From Prevotella sp. (GTDB lineage: Bacteria > Bacteroidota > Bacteroidia > Bacteroidales > Bacteroidaceae): a DNA stretch of 64,000 nucleotides. The DNA lies in NCBI GenBank assembly GCA_017445845.1, contig JAFSRY010000039.1, positions 1 to 64,000 on the forward strand, read 5' to 3'. Positions 26,567 to 33,824 of this stretch are shown here, in pieces. The position numbers were made by a program, and so were the translations under genes. How positions within the stretch are numbered: position 1 is the first letter of the stretch; every line of letters starts with the position of its first letter. Below the pieces are notes generated by a model, which was not told where the DNA came from, ran no database searches, and saw only the letters and a list, made by a program, of their open reading frames with translations.

Positions 26567-27286
26567 ATGGAAGTCAGGATCAATCAAGTCAGGAAGTCTT
26601 TCGGTGAAAAGACTGCCGTTGACATTCAAGAATTCATCATCCACCAGGGCGACATCCTCGGCCTGGTGGGTAACAACGGAGCCGGAAAGACAACCCTGTT
26701 CCGCATCATGCTCGACTTGCTGAAAGCCGACGAAGGTACCATTAGCATGGTTCCCGCCAGCGACGGCGAAGTCATTAATCCCGCACTGAGTGAGGAATGG
26801 AAGAAAATGACCGGAGCCTACATTGACGACGGCTTCCTGATTGACTTCCTGACTCCGGAAGAATACTTTGAATTCATCGGAAAAGTTTGCGGACTGACAA
26901 AGGAAGAACTCGACGAGCGAATCAATGCATTCATTCCCTTCATGGCGGATGAAGTGCTCAACCAGAAAAAACTCATACGCGACTTCTCGGCAGGAAACAA
27001 ACAGAAAATCGGCATTATCGCCGCCCTGCTCAACCAACCGCAGCTGCTCGTTCTTGATGAACCTTTCAACTTCCTTGACCCGTCAAGCCAGAACATCCTG
27101 AAAAAGACGCTTGTCGACTACCATGAGAAGACTGGGGCTACCATCCTCATCTCTTCTCATAACCTGCAACACACCGTTGACATTTCGACACGTATCGCAC
27201 TTCTCGAGCATGGCATCATTATTAAGGATTTGGCCAACGACCATGCCTCGGCAACGGAAGAATTGGAGAATTATTTTGCCGTATGA
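26567..27286 (+). CDS. ABC transporter ATP-binding protein
   Basis: A 239-residue nucleotide-binding subunit. Walker A is GNNGAGKTTLFRI near residue 36. The signature is FSAGNKQKIGIIAAL instead of LSGGQ, and Walker B with the catalytic Glu is LLVLDEPFNFLDP near 165; the H-loop His is in ISSHNLQHT. The Asn/Lys signature variant is found in export-type ATPases of the CcmA/NatA class. No permease gene is adjacent, so the membrane partner is unknown. It lies 18 bases after secA and four before the plug-domain gene, suggesting one transcript. Confidence 0.87.
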   Translation: MEVRINQVRKSFGEKTAVDIQEFIIHQGDILGLVGNNGAGKTTLFRIMLDLLKADEGTISMVPASDGEVINPALSEEWKKMTGAYIDDGFLIDFLTPEEYFEFIGKVCGLTKEELDERINAFIPFMADEVLNQKKLIRDFSAGNKQKIGIIAALLNQPQLLVLDEPFNFLDPSSQNILKKTLVDYHEKTGATILISSHNLQHTVDISTRIALLEHGIIIKDLANDHASATEELENYFAV

Positions 27287-27290
27287 CAAA

Positions 27291-28532
27291 ATGAAAAGAG
27301 GGCTGGTCTTAATAGCCGTTCTTGTTTCGCTGGCAATAGAGACAAAAGGGCAAAACAGCGAAATATATGCACCACGAATAGCAACGCTACAAGTGGTAGC
27401 AGGAACTGACTGGCTCTCCATGCCCGTTGTCGAACTAAAAGGAAAAACGCCCCTCAACATTTCTTTCGATGACCTCACCCACGAATATCACAGATACGTC
27501 TACACGCTCGAACATTGCGAAGCTGACTGGACAACGTCTGAAGCGCTTTTCGAAAGCGACTATATCGAGGGGTTTTACGAAGGAAATACTATCGACGACT
27601 ACGAGGAGTCAACCAACACAAATGTGCTCTACACCCATTACCGGCTGCAACTGCCCAACGAACGCATGAGCATCAAGATGTCGGGCAATTACAAACTCCA
27701 CATCTACGACGAGAACAACGACAATGAACCCATCCTGACAGCTTGTTTCATGGTGGTGGAACCGCTGATGAATATCGGACTCTACATGACAACCAACACC
27801 GACGCTGACATCCGCGGGCGACACCAACAAATAGAAATGGAAATAGGATATGGAGGTGTCGATGTCACCCGCCCTAACGACCAGCTGCACACTGTCGTCA
27901 TGCAGAACGGACATTGGTTCAATGCCGCCTATAATGTAAGACCACAGTTCACCATGACAAATGGGCTCAGATGGTCACATGCACGCGACTTCATCTTTAA
28001 CGGTGGCAACGAATACCGTCGTTTCGAAACCCTCGACGTTGACCACACAACACTCGGGCTTGAGTCTATCAAATGGGATGGTAACGACTACCATGCCTTT
28101 GTCTGGACTGACGAGCCACGCCCAAATTACGTTTACGAACAGGATGCAAACGGCTCCTTCTATGTCAGAAACAGCGATAACTACGAAAACGACACGATGA
28201 CGGAATATGTCTTTGTGCATTTCCGGATGAAAGCGCCCCGACAGAACGGTGAGGTATATCTTAACGGCACATGGACCAATGACCGTTTCCTGCCGCAGTA
28301 TCTGATGGAGTATAACGAACTTGAACAGCAATACGAAGCTGCCATACCCCTTAAACAAGGCTATTACTCCTATCAATATCTGCTGCTCACCGACAAGGGT
28401 TCCATTGAATTGGTCCCGACAGAAGGCAATTTCTATCAAACAGAAAACCGATATCAGGCTTTTGTCTATTACAAAGGCCCTGCCGACCGTGCAGACAGAC
28501 TCGTCGGCTACCAACAGCTCATCAGCAAATAA
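27291..28532 (+). CDS. DUF5103 protein, type IX secretion plug-domain family
   Basis: A 413-residue exported protein with signal peptide MKRGLVLIAVLVSLAIETKG. The body fits DUF5103: IATLQVVAGTDWLSMPVVELKGKTPLNISFDDL, then HEYHRYVYTLEHCEADW, and a later beta domain near 270-390 (VHFRMKAPRQNGEVYLNGTWTNDRFLPQYLMEYN). In structures of the type IX translocon SprA, a protein of this family acts as the plug that closes the pore. Other type IX genes are not in the window. The true start is after the upstream ATPase stop; longer frames would overlap that gene deeply. Confidence 0.82.
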   Translation: MKRGLVLIAVLVSLAIETKGQNSEIYAPRIATLQVVAGTDWLSMPVVELKGKTPLNISFDDLTHEYHRYVYTLEHCEADWTTSEALFESDYIEGFYEGNTIDDYEESTNTNVLYTHYRLQLPNERMSIKMSGNYKLHIYDENNDNEPILTACFMVVEPLMNIGLYMTTNTDADIRGRHQQIEMEIGYGGVDVTRPNDQLHTVVMQNGHWFNAAYNVRPQFTMTNGLRWSHARDFIFNGGNEYRRFETLDVDHTTLGLESIKWDGNDYHAFVWTDEPRPNYVYEQDANGSFYVRNSDNYENDTMTEYVFVHFRMKAPRQNGEVYLNGTWTNDRFLPQYLMEYNELEQQYEAAIPLKQGYYSYQYLLLTDKGSIELVPTEGNFYQTENRYQAFVYYKGPADRADRLVGYQQLISK

Positions 28533-28537
28533 CCCAT

Positions 28538-28602
28538 AACATCTCACAAGAAAAGATGTTAAAACGTGTGAAGAAAACAATAAAACAAAGAAATCACACG
28601 TT
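28538..28602 (+). other. Two inverted repeats in a leader/spacer
   Basis: AACATCT (28538-28544) pairs with AGATGTT (28554-28560), and AACGTGTGA (28563-28571) with TCACACGTT (28594-28602). The first may end the plug-protein transcript although it lacks a T run; the second would fold in the leader of the lipoprotein gene. Confidence 0.45.
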
Positions 28603-28666
28603 ATTAGACAAGAAAGAAAGGAAAGAATTACATTTATTTTATAACCCTTTAAAAAAGAGAGAAAGT

Positions 28667-29272
28667 ATGAAGAAACTATTCATGATGGCCATCGCTGCCC
28701 TTGCACTAATGGTTACGAGTTGTGGAAACGGCCAGAAAGCCAATGTTGAGAATGCTGATGAAGTGGAAGCTGTACAGACTGCCACCGATGCTATTGCAAA
28801 GGCACTTGAGAGTGGTGATGCCAGCATCCTTCAGACTGCCATTGAAGCCGCTAAGGAAAAGGCAACCGAACTTCTTGCCAAGAATCCCGAAGTTGCAAAG
28901 GAATATCTGACAAAGGTTCAGGATTTCCTGAAGGAGCATGCTGAAAAAGTACAGGCTATTGTTGGTGAGAATGAAGCCGTTAAGGCTGTTGTCAGCACCG
29001 TAACGGATACATCTGTCGATGATGTCGTAAACAGTCTGACCTCTCTCATCACCAACACTGAAGATGCCGCTGCTCAGACCGTAGAAGACGTGAAAGCTGC
29101 CGGTGTGCAGGCTGTCGAAGATGCAAAGGCTGCCGCCCAGCAGACCGTTGACGACGCAAAGACTGCCGCTGAAAACAAAGTCAACGAAGAAGTTCAGAAC
29201 GCCAAGGACAAGGCTAACGAATCTATCGACAAAGGTGTTGACGCTGCAAAGAAAAAACTTGGTCTTCAGTAA
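28667..29272 (+). CDS. Alanine-rich helical-repeat lipoprotein
   Basis: A 201-residue lipoprotein: MKKLFMMAIAALALMVTSC puts the lipidated Cys at residue 19. The mature chain is predicted to be almost all helix, rich in A, K, E, D and V, without aromatic residues. From about residue 140 to the end it shows 11-residue repeats (TVEDVKAAGVQ, AVEDAKAAAQQ, TVDDAKTAAEN and degenerate copies), as in apolipoproteins and LEA proteins that bind lipid surfaces or protect against desiccation. The start is set by the lipobox; an in-frame ATG at 28556 would add a basic extension before it. A hairpin terminator begins at the stop codon. Confidence 0.8.
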   Translation: MKKLFMMAIAALALMVTSCGNGQKANVENADEVEAVQTATDAIAKALESGDASILQTAIEAAKEKATELLAKNPEVAKEYLTKVQDFLKEHAEKVQAIVGENEAVKAVVSTVTDTSVDDVVNSLTSLITNTEDAAAQTVEDVKAAGVQAVEDAKAAAQQTVDDAKTAAENKVNEEVQNAKDKANESIDKGVDAAKKKLGLQ

Positions 29273-29291
29273 ACAATAGCAATTATTGTTT
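29271..29291 (+). terminator. AU-rich terminator hairpin
   Basis: AAACAATA pairs with TATTGTTT across a five-base loop and is followed by TCC; it overlaps the stop codon of the lipoprotein gene. The stem is AT-rich, so efficiency may be low. Confidence 0.5.
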
Positions 29292-29319
29292 TCCTGTAGA
29301 CAATATACCTTATCTATTA

Positions 29320-29398
29320 AGTAATCGTTTAATAATAAATTGGTACGGTTTTAGACCCTATTTTATGGATGCGATACCTCAGATTTTTAACGATTACT
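29320..29398. other. Structured spacer with 10-bp inverted repeat
   Basis: AGTAATCGTT (29320-29329) is inverted at 29389-29398 as AACGATTACT, enclosing about 60 bases that themselves start GGTA and end TACC. It has no coding potential. A small RNA or a remnant element are both possible. Confidence 0.4.
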
Positions 29399-29412
29399 AA
29401 ATGATAATCAGA

Positions 29413-29453
29413 GGGCATTTAAGAAGTCATGATAATGACAAGCTTAAATGCCC
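29413..29453 (+). terminator. Long hairpin, possible terminator
   Basis: GGGCATTTAAG pairs with CTTAAATGCCC, and inside it GTCAT pairs with ATGAC across GATA, giving a nearly continuous 16-bp helix. The T run follows only about 15 bases later, so it may be a terminator or a structured RNA end. Confidence 0.55.
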
Positions 29454-29563
29454 TTGATATTTAAGATGTTTTTTTCAACTAATCCTTCCGAAATATATAC
29501 TCTTTATATCGTTTTATCCTTCTTTTTTATAAACGATTGATATAAAAAACTTTATATTGCAGA

Positions 29564-30283
29564 ATGCATAAGAACTATACAAAGCGACTGAACCTACGCG
29601 AACTGGGTGGCATCCCCTTTTCCGACGGGAAGGGGGTCGTACCGGAAGGCCTCTTTTGGCGAAGCGGAAAACTCGGCGTCCTCACCAAGGCTGAGTGCGA
29701 AATGCTTTGTAGACAACGGGATATTAAGTGTGTCATCGACCTTCGGACGTCAGTGGAGGTGAGTGAATACCCTGACCCATTGCCCGACAGCATCGAATAT
29801 ATCCATATTCCCCTGTTGAAAGATTCTGCCATCGGGATTACACACGAAACCAGCTCCGACCCGATGACCATCGTCCGCCGGCTTCGCAAAAATCCTGAAG
29901 AACTGCTGAGAATGATTCCCGACTTCAAGTTCATCTATCGCTCTATGGTCACCGATGAATACAGTAGAAGTCAGGTTGCGAAAGCTGTCGCAAAGTTGAG
30001 AGAAAATGCCTCATCAGACAGGGCGACCCTTTTTCATTGCACCGCAGGCAAAGACCGTACGGGCATTGTGGCGATGGCACTGCTGAAGTCCTATGACGTT
30101 GGTGACGATGCTATCATCAAAGACTACCTGCAGACCAACCGCAATTCTTTCTGGCACACCGTCAGAAAAAGCCTCGGAATAGCTTTGATGACACGAAACC
30201 TTCACCTCGCCAGGATTGCTTACAATGGTTTCATGGCCCACCGCGAACATATTGAAGCCGCCATGAATGAGTATTCAGTATAA
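29564..30283 (+). CDS. Tyrosine-protein phosphatase (Y_phosphatase3 type)
   Basis: A 239-residue cysteine phosphatase. The N-terminal block NLRELGG is the family hallmark, CVIDLRTSVEVSEYPDP holds the general-acid loop region and FHCTAGKDRTGIVAMAL near residue 160 is the CX5R active-site loop with Cys and Arg present. Family members dephosphorylate phosphotyrosine or phosphoinositides. The target is unknown. No signal peptide is seen, so it is cytoplasmic. It stands alone between a structured spacer and the triplicated promoter region of the nitroreductase gene. Confidence 0.85.
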   Translation: MHKNYTKRLNLRELGGIPFSDGKGVVPEGLFWRSGKLGVLTKAECEMLCRQRDIKCVIDLRTSVEVSEYPDPLPDSIEYIHIPLLKDSAIGITHETSSDPMTIVRRLRKNPEELLRMIPDFKFIYRSMVTDEYSRSQVAKAVAKLRENASSDRATLFHCTAGKDRTGIVAMALLKSYDVGDDAIIKDYLQTNRNSFWHTVRKSLGIALMTRNLHLARIAYNGFMAHREHIEAAMNEYSV

Positions 30284-30326
30284 GCCATTCACACTCCTTT
30301 CTTCGTTACTCTGAGACAAAAGGCAC

Positions 30327-30548
30327 AAGTTACTCCATCTCGGCATAAAAAATAAATAAATTTATTTTGTTCTGCACTCTTTTTTTCGTAACTTTAGATA
30401 AGTTACTCCATCTCGGCATAAAAAATAAATAAATTTATTTTGTTCTGCACTCATTTTTTTCGTAACTTTAGATAAGTTACTCCATCTCGGCATAAAAAAT
30501 AAATAAATTTATTTTGTTCTGCACTCATTTTTTCGTAACTTTGTGCCC
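30327..30548 (+). repeat. Tandem promoter repeat, 73/74-bp unit, three copies
   Basis: AAGTTACTCCATCTCGGCAT occurs at 30327, 30400 and 30474. Each copy has the palindrome AAAAATAAATAAATTTATTTT, then CTGCACTC and TTTCGTAACTTT. Copies one and two end in TAACTTTA; only the third has the full box TAACTTTG (30536-30543). The layout parallels the 62-bp triplication at 189-347, and short blocks (CTCGG, AAAAATAAAT, CACT, TTCGTA) are shared. Confidence 0.9.
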
Positions 30549-30575
30549 ATGATACAAAAAAGAACGGGAATATGA
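30549..30575 (+). CDS. Possible eight-codon leader peptide
   Basis: ATG at 30549 begins five bases after the TAACTTTG box and reads MIQKRTGI, ending at TGA 30573-30575. The stop overlaps the nitroreductase start as ATGA, so ribosomes ending on this frame could restart on the main gene. GAACGGGA, a weak ribosome-binding-like sequence, lies within it. It may simply be a short leader; translation is not shown. Confidence 0.35.
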   Translation: MIQKRTGI

Positions 30576-31078
30576 ACTTTTTGGAGCTGACTCAGAACCG
30601 ATTTAGTTGCAGGGCCTATCAGCAACGCACCATCGAAAGCGAGAAGTTAGACTATATATTTGAATGTGTGCGCATGGCACCATCGGCCGTCAACAAACAG
30701 CCGTGGCTGTTCCATATCATCGAGAATGATGAGGAGAAGGCACTGCTCCAACAGTGTTACGACCGTGAATGGTTTAAGACGGCTCCCCTATACATTATTG
30801 CTTCTGTATGCCACGACGAAGAATGGGTTCGTGCCGACGGAAAGGCACACGGAGATATTGATGTTGCCATCGCCGTTGAGCACCTTTGCCTGGCTGCTGC
30901 CGAAAAGGGGTTGGGGACATGCTGGGTGTGCAACTTCGACAGCAACCTGTGCCGGCAGCTCTTCCAACTGCCTGAGACGGAAGAACCGACGGTTATCATT
31001 CCCTTGGGATATCCAAACATGCCCACTACGGAGAAAAAACGTAAGGAGATTTATGAGATCATAGAAGCCCATCCTTAA
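30572..31078 (+). CDS. Nitroreductase family flavoprotein
   Basis: A 168-residue FMN enzyme of the nitroreductase fold. RFSCRAYQQRTIE is the usual FMN-phosphate-binding start, MAPSAVNKQPWLFHII near residue 36 contacts the flavin, and EHLCLAAAEKGLGTCWVC near 98 and IPLGYPNMPTTEKKR near 145 match the short family members of Bacteroidota. These reduce nitro compounds, quinones or flavins with NAD(P)H; the natural substrate is unknown. Three tandem copies of its promoter region suggest regulated or strengthened expression. It appears monocistronic. Confidence 0.88.
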   Translation: MNFLELTQNRFSCRAYQQRTIESEKLDYIFECVRMAPSAVNKQPWLFHIIENDEEKALLQQCYDREWFKTAPLYIIASVCHDEEWVRADGKAHGDIDVAIAVEHLCLAAAEKGLGTCWVCNFDSNLCRQLFQLPETEEPTVIIPLGYPNMPTTEKKRKEIYEIIEAHP

Positions 31079-31180
31079 CCAAACTCCACTCTACTCCCCT
31101 CGTTTCTCGAGAGGACGCTCCCCAAAAAGGAGGGGAACTTTTGAAAGTTACTTCATCATTTTTATAAAAGGATTACGACT

Positions 31181-32353
31181 ATGCTTAGGAGAAGAACCAT
31201 CACCCTCGCCACAACCCTTATACTGGCAGTCGGACCGCTCTGCGCCCAACTGACTGAAACGACGGATAAGAAACACTTCAACCATCTGGATGTGGGTGTC
31301 ACCGCCGGTTCGACGGGATTCGGCTTCGATTTGTCAATGCCTGTCGGCGAATATGTGAACCTGAGGGCCGGAGCTGCCTTCATGCCCCATTTCACGAAGG
31401 ACATGCACTTTGGCGTGCAAGTAGGTGATGACGACCCGACGAAGACGGCAGAAGAGAACAGAAGCATTCAGAACCAAAAGTTCAACAGACTGGCTGAAAT
31501 CCTTGAGGGTTTCACGGGCTATGCACCGAAGAACAATGTCACGATGGTCGGCGAGCCCTCTTTCAACCAGTTTAAGCTGATGGCCGACATCCACCCCTTC
31601 AAGAACAATAAGAATTGGCACTTCACGGCGGGCTTCTACATCGGCAACCACCATGTAGCCAATGCCTTCAACACCCGCGAGGACATGCCATCGCTGATGG
31701 CCGTAAAGATGTACAACAAAATCTACTGGAACGTCATATACGAACAGAGCGTGTTCTCGTTCAACGGCAGTGGCATGGAACTGGAGCCCTGGATGAACCA
31801 GGCCTTCAAAAGCTATGGCTCGATGAGCTACGCTGTAGGCAAGTTCAAACATGACTTCTATGCCACTCAGGATATGTACTATGACCACAATGTCTACGCC
31901 ATAGAGATTCAGGACAAGGACGGAAACATCATCCAAGAGGCACAATTTGTAGAAGACGAGGACGACCCGAACTTCGGCAACTATGTGTTGCTGCATAAAA
32001 AAGGTGACCTGCAATATCGGAAGGGCGACCTCGTCTATAAGGCCGGTGAGGAATACCGCATGACGCCCGACGACAACATGATGGTAAAGGCCAAGGCATT
32101 CGTCAACACGTTCCGACCCTACATCGGATTCGGCTACGGCGGACCGATTACGAAAGACAAGCGCACTACCCTATCGTTCGACTGCGGAGCCATCTTCTGG
32201 GGCGGCAAACCGAGCATCATCACACAAGACGGCGTGGACATGGTGCGCGACCTGACGGATGTCAACGGACAGGTGGGCCATTACCTCAACATCATCAAGA
32301 GTTTCCCCGTCTATCCAGTACTCGACATCCGCATCGCTCACACCATTTTTTGA
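31181..32353 (+). CDS. Exported protein, probable outer-membrane beta barrel
   Basis: A 390-residue protein with signal peptide MLRRRTITLATTLILAVGPLCAQ. HLDVGVTAGSTGFGFDLSMPVGEYVNLRAGAAFMP shows paired amphipathic strands as in OmpA-like or OprG-like barrels, and the chain ends KSFPVYPVLDIRIAHTIF, with the terminal Phe favoured by outer-membrane insertion. A central segment (about 235-290: EIQDKDGNIIQEAQFVEDEDDP) is acidic and probably a large loop. The precise family is unknown. The spacer upstream contains pyrimidine-rich CTCCCC words and no clear promoter box. It converges with the galactose operon. Confidence 0.7.
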   Translation: MLRRRTITLATTLILAVGPLCAQLTETTDKKHFNHLDVGVTAGSTGFGFDLSMPVGEYVNLRAGAAFMPHFTKDMHFGVQVGDDDPTKTAEENRSIQNQKFNRLAEILEGFTGYAPKNNVTMVGEPSFNQFKLMADIHPFKNNKNWHFTAGFYIGNHHVANAFNTREDMPSLMAVKMYNKIYWNVIYEQSVFSFNGSGMELEPWMNQAFKSYGSMSYAVGKFKHDFYATQDMYYDHNVYAIEIQDKDGNIIQEAQFVEDEDDPNFGNYVLLHKKGDLQYRKGDLVYKAGEEYRMTPDDNMMVKAKAFVNTFRPYIGFGYGGPITKDKRTTLSFDCGAIFWGGKPSIITQDGVDMVRDLTDVNGQVGHYLNIIKSFPVYPVLDIRIAHTIF

Positions 32354-32409
32354 GAGATGAAATAGCGGTAACTATCCTTTGTCAGCAAGGAGTCTTATCA
32401 TCGGAATTA

Positions 32410-32475
32410 TTATCACAGCCAGGAAAGGCTATTATCTCACACGGGAAAGCGGCTTATCAAGCACTGATAAGCCGC
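32410..32475. repeat. 22-bp tandem array, three units (TTATC type)
   Basis: Units start with TTATC at 32410, 32432 and 32454. The first two match at about 14 of 22 positions (TTATC, then GGAAAG in register). The third contains CTTATCAAGCA, the inverse of the TGCTTGATAAG core of the array at 22729. Confidence 0.6.
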
Positions 32476-32494
32476 TTTCCCGTGTGAGATAATA
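32430..32494. other. Perfect 30-bp inverted repeat between convergent genes
   Basis: The arms 32430-32459 and 32465-32494 are perfect complements (TATTATCTCACACGGGAAAG start on the left) with a five-base loop. There is no T run on either side, so it is not a standard Rho-independent terminator, though it could block transcription or protect RNA ends for the barrel gene and the mutarotase gene. It overlaps the 22-bp array. Confidence 0.9.
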
Positions 32495-32551
32495 AGTGTT
32501 CCAAAATGAGATGACGATGACGGTACTCTGTAATGCAACCGCCAACAGGTT

Positions 32552-33715
32552 CTATCGGATAGAGAAACGGAATGCAGAGTGATGCGTATACTTCTCGCCT
32601 GGCTTCAGGTAGGGTGACGGGAAATTCTTCTTGTTGGGAGAGTCGGGATAGTTCTGCGGCTCCAGACATATAGAGGCGCGGAAGGGATAGACTACACCGC
32701 GCTTGCCCGTGACGGTGCCATCGAGGAAGTTGCCTGTATAGACCTGCAGGCCGGGTTGGTTGGTGAAGAGTTCCATGTATATGCCCGTGACCTCTGAATA
32801 TAGGCTGGCAGCGACTTTCGTGTCGTCACCCTTACCGTTCTTATAGGTGTTCAGACACCAGTTGTGGTCGTAGCCATTAGCGAAGCGGATGTCTTGCCAC
32901 GAGGTATCGCCGATGGTCTGGTAGAGGGGATGACGCTTGGTGAAGTTCATCGGTGTGCCGTATACCTTCTTGATCTCACCCGTTGTCATGAAGGTGGAGT
33001 CGATGGGCGTGTAGTAGTCGGCATTGATGAAGAGCACATGGTCGGTGCAGGGCACGGAGGGGTCGCCCGAGAGGTTGAAGTAGGAGTGGTTGGTCAGGTT
33101 GACGATGGTCTCCTGGTCGGTTTCTGCCTCGAAGAGCATGTCGAGGGTGTTGTCGTCCTTCACGGTGTAGGTGACGGTGGTCTGCAGGTTTCCGGGGAAT
33201 CCCATCTCTCCGTCTGCGGCTGTATAGGCGAGCTTGATGCTGTTGTCGGTCACTTCTACAACGTCAAAGTACTGGTTGTGGAAGCCTTCCGGCCCGCCGT
33301 GCAGGCAGTGTCCGAAGTTGTTCTGCGGCAGCTGATACTTCTTGCCGGCAATCGTGACTTGTCCTTTGTTGATGCGGTTGGCATAGCGTCCGATGGCAGC
33401 CCCGAAGTTGTTGTCGTTGTTGAGAGAGTCGGGGTCGAGTCCGTACTGGATGATGTTGTCGAAGCCGAGCACGACATCGGTCATCTTGCCTTGCTTGTTG
33501 GGCACGCAGACGCTGACGATGCGGGCACCGAAGTTGGTAACGCAGACTTCCATCTGTCCAGCATTCTTCAGCACATAGAGCTTCACGGGGTGACCGTCGT
33601 TGATGACTTCGAAGTTGGCTGGGTCGAGTCCGGAGATGGTCAGCCCATTATTGTTTCCGCCGCAGGCTGCCAATGCGGCAACAAGCGCGGCGAGGAAAAG
33701 GTTTCTTAGCTTCAT
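32552..33715 (-). CDS. Aldose 1-epimerase (mutarotase) lipoprotein
   Basis: A 387-residue mutarotase with lipoprotein signal MKLRNLFLAALVAALAAC (Cys near residue 18), so it is probably held on the periplasmic side. The epimerase domain has YANRINKGQVTIAGKKYQL with the substrate Arg, the catalytic His in NLTNHSYFNLSGD near 210 and a late Glu in the SICLEPQNYPDSPN block. It interconverts alpha and beta galactose or glucose before uptake. It is the last gene of the galactose operon, about 110 bases after galK, with an inverted repeat between them. Confidence 0.9.
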   Translation of the reverse strand: MKLRNLFLAALVAALAACGGNNNGLTISGLDPANFEVINDGHPVKLYVLKNAGQMEVCVTNFGARIVSVCVPNKQGKMTDVVLGFDNIIQYGLDPDSLNNDNNFGAAIGRYANRINKGQVTIAGKKYQLPQNNFGHCLHGGPEGFHNQYFDVVEVTDNSIKLAYTAADGEMGFPGNLQTTVTYTVKDDNTLDMLFEAETDQETIVNLTNHSYFNLSGDPSVPCTDHVLFINADYYTPIDSTFMTTGEIKKVYGTPMNFTKRHPLYQTIGDTSWQDIRFANGYDHNWCLNTYKNGKGDDTKVAASLYSEVTGIYMELFTNQPGLQVYTGNFLDGTVTGKRGVVYPFRASICLEPQNYPDSPNKKNFPSPYLKPGEKYTHHSAFRFSIR

Positions 33716-33746
33716 GGAAAAATGGTGTTTAGTTTATAGCAAATAA

Positions 33747-33792
33747 GACAGGCTGACAGAGTCATACCGAAACGTCTGCTTATCAGCCTGTC
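33747..33792 (-). other. Inverted repeat between galK and the mutarotase gene
   Basis: GACAGGCTGA (33747-33756) is inverted as TCAGCCTGTC (33783-33792) with a 26-base loop. It could reduce read-through or stabilise the galK mRNA end. ATAAGACAGGCT and GCTTATCAGCCTGTC resemble the unit of the array at 22729, so it may be a decayed relative. Confidence 0.5.
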
Positions 33793-33824
33793 TACCTACT
33801 TATGAGTTAATACTTCTTATCTGC

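Noticed and set aside
32430..32494. Transposon ends or MITE
   Set aside because: The two arms are separated by only five bases and no target duplication or transposase was seen; the hairpin fits a local foldback better.
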